A stretch of 8,207 nucleotides of DNA from Lysobacterales bacterium (GTDB lineage: Bacteria; Pseudomonadota; Gammaproteobacteria; Xanthomonadales; SZUA-36). The notes beneath the pieces are model-generated. The model worked only from the letters and a program-made list of their open reading frames with translations, was not told where the DNA came from and did not search any database. The stretch spans positions 1-8,207 of the forward strand of contig DAOWGA010000206.1 of the NCBI GenBank assembly GCA_030637665.1. The letters are read 5' to 3'. Position numbers and translations under genes: made by a program. The first letter of the stretch is position 1. Each line of letters opens with the position of its first letter. Of this stretch, positions 5,054 to 8,207 are shown piece after piece.

Positions 5054-5113
5054 AGGGAAATCCTTTCCCGACATATACTGTAGCACCAGATTGACGCTAG
5101 TGCGAGAAAATTA

Positions 5114-6757
5114 GTGCAAAAATTTATCAACAAAACAATAGCCTTGGTCATTATGGTTTCCTGTTTTCCGGTTTTGGCCGCTCCGGAACTATCACCCGAC
5201 CGGTCCCGGGGCGAAGGTCCGTACGACCGTCTTATCCTCCGCGGGGTCACCATTATCAACGGTGAGGGCGCACCACCGATTGGCCCAATGGACGTCGTGA
5301 TCGAAGGCAAACGCATCACTTCCATACACAATGTTGGCTTTCCCGGAGTGCCCATAGTCGACAGTAAAAGGCCTGAAATTAAAGCAGGTGACCGGGTTCT
5401 GGAACTGGAGGGCAGTTATGTGCTGCCCGGATTTATCGATCTTCATGCCCACTTTGGCGGGGACGCTCAGGGCGTACCTGCTGAGTACGTGGCCAAGTTG
5501 TGGATGGCGCACGGCATCACCACGATTCGTGAACCCGGCAGTTTCAACGGCCTGGACTGGGTCAGGAAGCAACAGAAACGAAGTGAGCGTAATGCCATCA
5601 CCGCGCCGCGCATTGTCCCTTACGTTGGTTTTGGCCAGGGGACAGATGATCCGTTTATCAAACCCGCGGAAGCGCGGAAATGGGTGCGTGACATCGCACA
5701 GCAGGGCGCCAGCGGTATCAAGTTCTTCGGTGCTCCGCCCGAGATCATGCTGGCAGCGCTGGATGAGGCGGGAAAGCAGGGCCTCGGCAGCATGATGCAC
5801 CATGCCCAATTGGACGTGGCCCGTTGGAATGTTCTGGATTCCGCCCGGGCTGGTCTCGGGACCATGGAACACTGGTATGGTTTGCCCGAAGCTCTGTTTA
5901 CCGACCGGACAATCCAGGATTACCCGCTGGATTACAACTACAGCAATGAGCAGGATCGCTTCGGACAAGCGGGACGTTTGTGGAAGCAGGCGGCCGGTCC
6001 GGGCTCGGAAAAGTGGAATGCTGTCCGCGATGAATTAATTGAGCTTGATTTTACGCTCAACCCGACACTGACGATTTACGAGGCCAGCCGTGACCTGATG
6101 AGAGAAATGAACGCGGATTGGCAGTTTGATTACGCGCATCCCAATTTGTGGTCGTTCTTCCAGCCATCACGCAAGGCGCATGGCTCCTACTGGTTTGACT
6201 GGACGACTGCGGATGAAATCGCCTGGAAGGAAAATTTTGTGCTCTGGATGCGGTTTCTCAATGACTACAAGAACCATGGCGGCAGGGTCACGCTGGGTTC
6301 CGATTCGGGCTACATCTGGAAGCTCTATGGTTTTGGGTACATCCGGGAAATGGAATTATTGCAGGAGGCCGGATTCCATCCTCTGGAAGTGATCCGGGCC
6401 GCCACCATTCATGCCGCCGAGGTTCTGGGCATGGACGCCGAGATCGGCTCTGTCCGTCCGGGCAAACTGGCGGACCTGGTGATCACAGATTACAACCCGC
6501 TGCAGAATTTCAAGGTGCTTTACGGTACCGGGCATTTCAGATTGGGGGAAGACAATCAGCCGGCGCGCCTGGGTGGCGTTCGCTATACCATTAAAGACGG
6601 CATTGTCTATGATGCCGCCAAACTATTGTCAGATGTGCGTGAAATCGTTAGCCAGGCGCGTGAGGAGAATGAGCAGGGTCCTGGGCCCCGGCGTTTGCCC
6701 TTCGTTCCAAACCTGGAGCCTGCCATGCGGACGAAATCAAAGATCAATAATCAATAA
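5114..6757 (+). CDS. Secreted metal-dependent amidohydrolase family protein
   Basis: This 547-residue amidohydrolase-superfamily enzyme (imidazolonepropionase/prolidase-like group) hydrolyses amide or related bonds; the substrate is unknown. It has an N-terminal signal peptide (MQKFINKT plus a hydrophobic stretch to about A22/A23), so it is probably periplasmic. Metal-site residues are visible along the barrel: H111-x-H113 (PGFIDLHAHFGG), K203 (SGIKFF, candidate bridging Lys), H229/H230 (MMHHAQ), H253 (MEHWYG) and D397 (TLGSDSGY). The C-terminal AATIHAAEVLGMDAEIGSVR and PGKLADLVI pattern is typical of the family. A long insertion between H253 and D397 is rich in aromatics. The GTG at 5114 is chosen because it gives a complete signal peptide; only a weak GAGAAAA precedes it. 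It diverges from the CDGSH gene across 72 bp, and a short hairpin follows the stop. Confidence 0.88.
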   Translation: MQKFINKTIALVIMVSCFPVLAAPELSPDRSRGEGPYDRLILRGVTIINGEGAPPIGPMDVVIEGKRITSIHNVGFPGVPIVDSKRPEIKAGDRVLELEGSYVLPGFIDLHAHFGGDAQGVPAEYVAKLWMAHGITTIREPGSFNGLDWVRKQQKRSERNAITAPRIVPYVGFGQGTDDPFIKPAEARKWVRDIAQQGASGIKFFGAPPEIMLAALDEAGKQGLGSMMHHAQLDVARWNVLDSARAGLGTMEHWYGLPEALFTDRTIQDYPLDYNYSNEQDRFGQAGRLWKQAAGPGSEKWNAVRDELIELDFTLNPTLTIYEASRDLMREMNADWQFDYAHPNLWSFFQPSRKAHGSYWFDWTTADEIAWKENFVLWMRFLNDYKNHGGRVTLGSDSGYIWKLYGFGYIREMELLQEAGFHPLEVIRAATIHAAEVLGMDAEIGSVRPGKLADLVITDYNPLQNFKVLYGTGHFRLGEDNQPARLGGVRYTIKDGIVYDAAKLLSDVREIVSQAREENEQGPGPRRLPFVPNLEPAMRTKSKINNQ

Positions 6758-6766
6758 TTAAAATCG

Positions 6767-6779
6767 CCCGCATGGCGGG
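6767..6779. terminator. Short convergent hairpin between the amidohydrolase and peroxiredoxin genes
   Basis: CCCGC (6767-6771) and GCGGG (6775-6779) flank an ATG triloop between two convergent genes. On the minus strand it is followed by CGATTTTAATT, the better terminator context (for the peroxiredoxin gene). On the plus strand it is followed only by TTCC. It is a weak bidirectional candidate. Confidence 0.45.
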
Positions 6780-6794
6780 TTCCTGCAATAGGAA

Positions 6795-7322
6795 TTAGCC
6801 CTGTTCCGCCATCAGGGCTTTCAGGTCTGCCAGCACTTCATCGGTGTGTGTGTCGGGATCGACTTTTTCATAATGCATGACCACCACACCATCGGGATTA
6901 ACCAGGAATGACTGCCTGCTGGCTATCTGAATCAGTTTCCAGTCCCGCAATACGCCATAGGACTCCGCTGTAGTCCCTTCCTCATCGGCCAGGATGACGA
7001 AGGGCAACTTGAACTTGTCGGAAAATTTCTTGTGCGATTCGACGTCATCAATGCTGATGCCGACCACTTCTGCACCAATCGCTTTGAATGCGTAGATGTT
7101 GTCGCGGAAATTACAGGCTTCAGTGGTACAACCGGGGGTGTCATCCTTCGGGTAAAAATAGACAGCCAGCCAGGTTCCACGGTAGTCCTCCAGCTTGTGC
7201 CAGTCACCGTTCTGGTCCTGCAGATTGAATCCGGGCGCCTGATCACCCACGGCCGGTGAATCGCCCGCCATCGCGGGTAAACTGATGAATAATGCGAGTA
7301 GGGTTGTGATTATCGCTTTCAT
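6795..7322 (-). CDS. bcp: PrxQ/Bcp-type peroxiredoxin with signal peptide
   Basis: This 175-residue thiol peroxidase reduces H2O2 and organic hydroperoxides. The catalytic motif is YPKDDTPGCTTEACNFRD, with peroxidatic C65 and resolving C70 five residues on, the intramolecular (atypical two-Cys) arrangement of PrxQ and E. coli Bcp. It also shows GDQAPGFNLQDQNG near the mature N-terminus, VVGISIDD, and RQSFLVNPDG near the end. Unlike cytosolic Bcp, residues 1-19 are a clear signal peptide (MKAIITTLLALF, cleavage after AMA), so it is predicted to be exported to the periplasm. The ATG at 7320-7322 is chosen because AGGAAA (7329-7334) lies just upstream and the signal peptide then starts correctly. 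An in-frame ATG at 7358 would add 12 polar residues and lacks a clear SD. It converges on the amidohydrolase gene. Confidence 0.92.
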   Translation of the reverse strand: MKAIITTLLALFISLPAMAGDSPAVGDQAPGFNLQDQNGDWHKLEDYRGTWLAVYFYPKDDTPGCTTEACNFRDNIYAFKAIGAEVVGISIDDVESHKKFSDKFKLPFVILADEEGTTAESYGVLRDWKLIQIASRQSFLVNPDGVVVMHYEKVDPDTHTDEVLADLKALMAEQG

Positions 7323-7377
7323 GGTGAGTTTCCTGTTATCCGTTGAATTTGTGGCCAAAAGTTTCTATGTCGATGCG

Positions 7378-7411
7378 CCAGGAGTCTGTTCGGCAGAAAG
7401 TATTCCTAGTG
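7378..7411. repeat. Diverged solo copy of the MITE terminus
   Basis: These 34 bases match the reverse complement of 134-167 at 28 positions without gaps. They preserve the core AGGAGTCTG, then CGG-x-AGAAAG, then ATTCCTA. No matching second arm follows, so it is a decayed half element. It lies in the gap between the peroxiredoxin gene and the ABC permease gene. Flanking GCGCC (7375-7379) and GGCGC (7411-7415) can also pair to form a stem. Confidence 0.72.
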
Positions 7412-7442
7412 GCGCGCATACCATGATGCCGGTTTTCGCCGG

Positions 7443-8207
7443 TCATGAACTATTGAAAATCAATTTCGGCCGGTTATAGAGGGTTGCAGCCATGATTGCC
7501 AGTAGCAGCCCGATCAGCAGGGTGCTGGATATCGACATGGCGTACCAACTCAGCGGTACCAACTCGTCCCGGATGATTTCCCCGATCAGCATATTCTGTG
7601 AGAAAAGGGGGATGTTCATCATCCAGCTTTCGGCCTTTACCGGGTTGGCCATGAAGATCAGGCTCGGGACCATAGGTATAAGGATCACCAGGCCCATGTA
7701 GGATTGCGCCTCGCGGTACGACTTGGCAAATGAAGCGAGCAAAGTCAGCAAAGCAGCGGCCAGGATGGCGACCGGTGATACCACCAGCAGGATTTTCAAA
7801 AGAGTCCCGAGTCCCAGCGTCAGGTCCATACCGAAGGCGCCTACAGGCATGTAGGGCAGCACGATTCTGAACGAAACCAGGGTCAATGCCAGCGAGGCCA
7901 TCGCGAATACCGTGGTCGTGATCATTTTTCCACTCATGATCTGCCAGCGAGGTACCGGGTTGATCAGTAAAGGCTCGAGCGATTTCCTCTCCTTTTCACC
8001 GGCCGTCGTGTCCATGGCCAGGTGCGTGGCGCCCGTGAATGCGGTGATCATCAGCACGTAGGGTAAAAATATCACTGCCAGTATGGCCCGGCTTTTCGGC
8101 GTGGACAGGTCCACGTCCCGAATCATGACAGCTGATACAAGCTGGGGCGAAACACCGCGTAACTGCAAGCGCAGCGCACCGATCTGCTGGCCGTAACCGA
8201 GTAACAA
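7443..8207 (-). CDS. ABC-2 type transporter permease, NatB-like (partial, N-terminus outside window)
   Basis: The last 254 codons of a minus-strand gene that continues beyond base 8207; no start lies inside the window. It is an inner-membrane permease of an ABC exporter. The signature is the cytosolic DTTAGEKERKSLEPLL segment (residues 65-80 of the visible part) followed by NPVPRWQIMSGKM, a conserved feature of the NatB/COG1668 branch of ABC-2 permeases (Na+ export in Bacillus; substrates vary). Hydrophobic stretches suggest membrane helices at about 40-63, 93-118, 130-160, 168-187 and 222-244, ending in the short tail YNRPKLIFNSS. The missing N-terminus should hold the first helix and the large extracellular domain. 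The ATPase partner, usually adjacent upstream, would lie beyond the right edge. The substrate cannot be told from the sequence. Confidence 0.85.
   Translation of the reverse strand: MLLGYGQQIGALRLQLRGVSPQLVSAVMIRDVDLSTPKSRAILAVIFLPYVLMITAFTGATHLAMDTTAGEKERKSLEPLLINPVPRWQIMSGKMITTTVFAMASLALTLVSFRIVLPYMPVGAFGMDLTLGLGTLLKILLVVSPVAILAAALLTLLASFAKSYREAQSYMGLVILIPMVPSLIFMANPVKAESWMMNIPLFSQNMLIGEIIRDELVPLSWYAMSISSTLLIGLLLAIMAATLYNRPKLIFNSS

Noticed and set aside
7453..7463. TTGA-AAA-TCAA palindrome resembling an FNR or Crp site
   Set aside because: Total length is 11 rather than 14, so half-site spacing is wrong for FNR, and it lies inside the end of the permease gene.

Overview
The window reads as a gammaproteobacterial chromosome segment, probably from an aquatic or marine lineage. 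The evidence is a moderately GC-rich sequence with Shine-Dalgarno starts, an FNR/ANR-type oxygen regulator beside hemN, SlyD, QueD and a PrxQ-type peroxiredoxin. I cannot place the genus from sequence alone.

Layout. Positions 1-167 are an almost complete palindrome with a 22-bp perfect terminal inverted repeat, a MITE-like element. It abuts a 3' remnant of a DUF885-type gene (168-278). Next on the plus strand are a secreted DUF4399 protein (331-810) and a SlyD-type FKBP isomerase (807-1289), joined by a 4-base ATGA overlap. Convergent to these, on the minus strand, are an FNR-family regulator (1295-2038) and, upstream of it, oxygen-independent coproporphyrinogen III dehydrogenase hemN (2202-3593). 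The hemN-fnr gap holds a 44-bp near-perfect palindrome (2101-2144) and a fnr -10 box.

The 3594-3954 gap is the most interesting part. It contains two FNR boxes. One (3655-3668) is placed for class II activation of hemN. The other (3736-3749) faces the opposite way and lies exactly -41.5 from the predicted start of a short unannotated transcript, which ends about 100 nt later at a very strong intrinsic terminator (3854-3881). I read this as a candidate FNR-activated small RNA. Two of its predicted hairpin loops carry CU-rich anti-Shine-Dalgarno motifs, and one is complementary over 7 nt to the SD of the fnr gene in this window.

The right half holds queD (minus, queuosine pathway), a two-CDGSH iron-sulfur protein (minus), a divergent secreted amidohydrolase (plus), a signal-peptide-bearing PrxQ/Bcp peroxiredoxin (minus), and the C-terminal part of a NatB-like ABC-2 permease (minus) that runs off the right edge. 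A diverged copy of the MITE terminus lies at 7378-7411, so the element belongs to a dispersed family.

Together, fnr, hemN and the putative sRNA form a compact low-oxygen module. Heme synthesis without O2 and post-transcriptional control would both respond to FNR, with possible feedback on fnr itself. The Fe-S and peroxide-related genes nearby (CDGSH protein, PrxQ) fit a redox theme but show no FNR box of their own.
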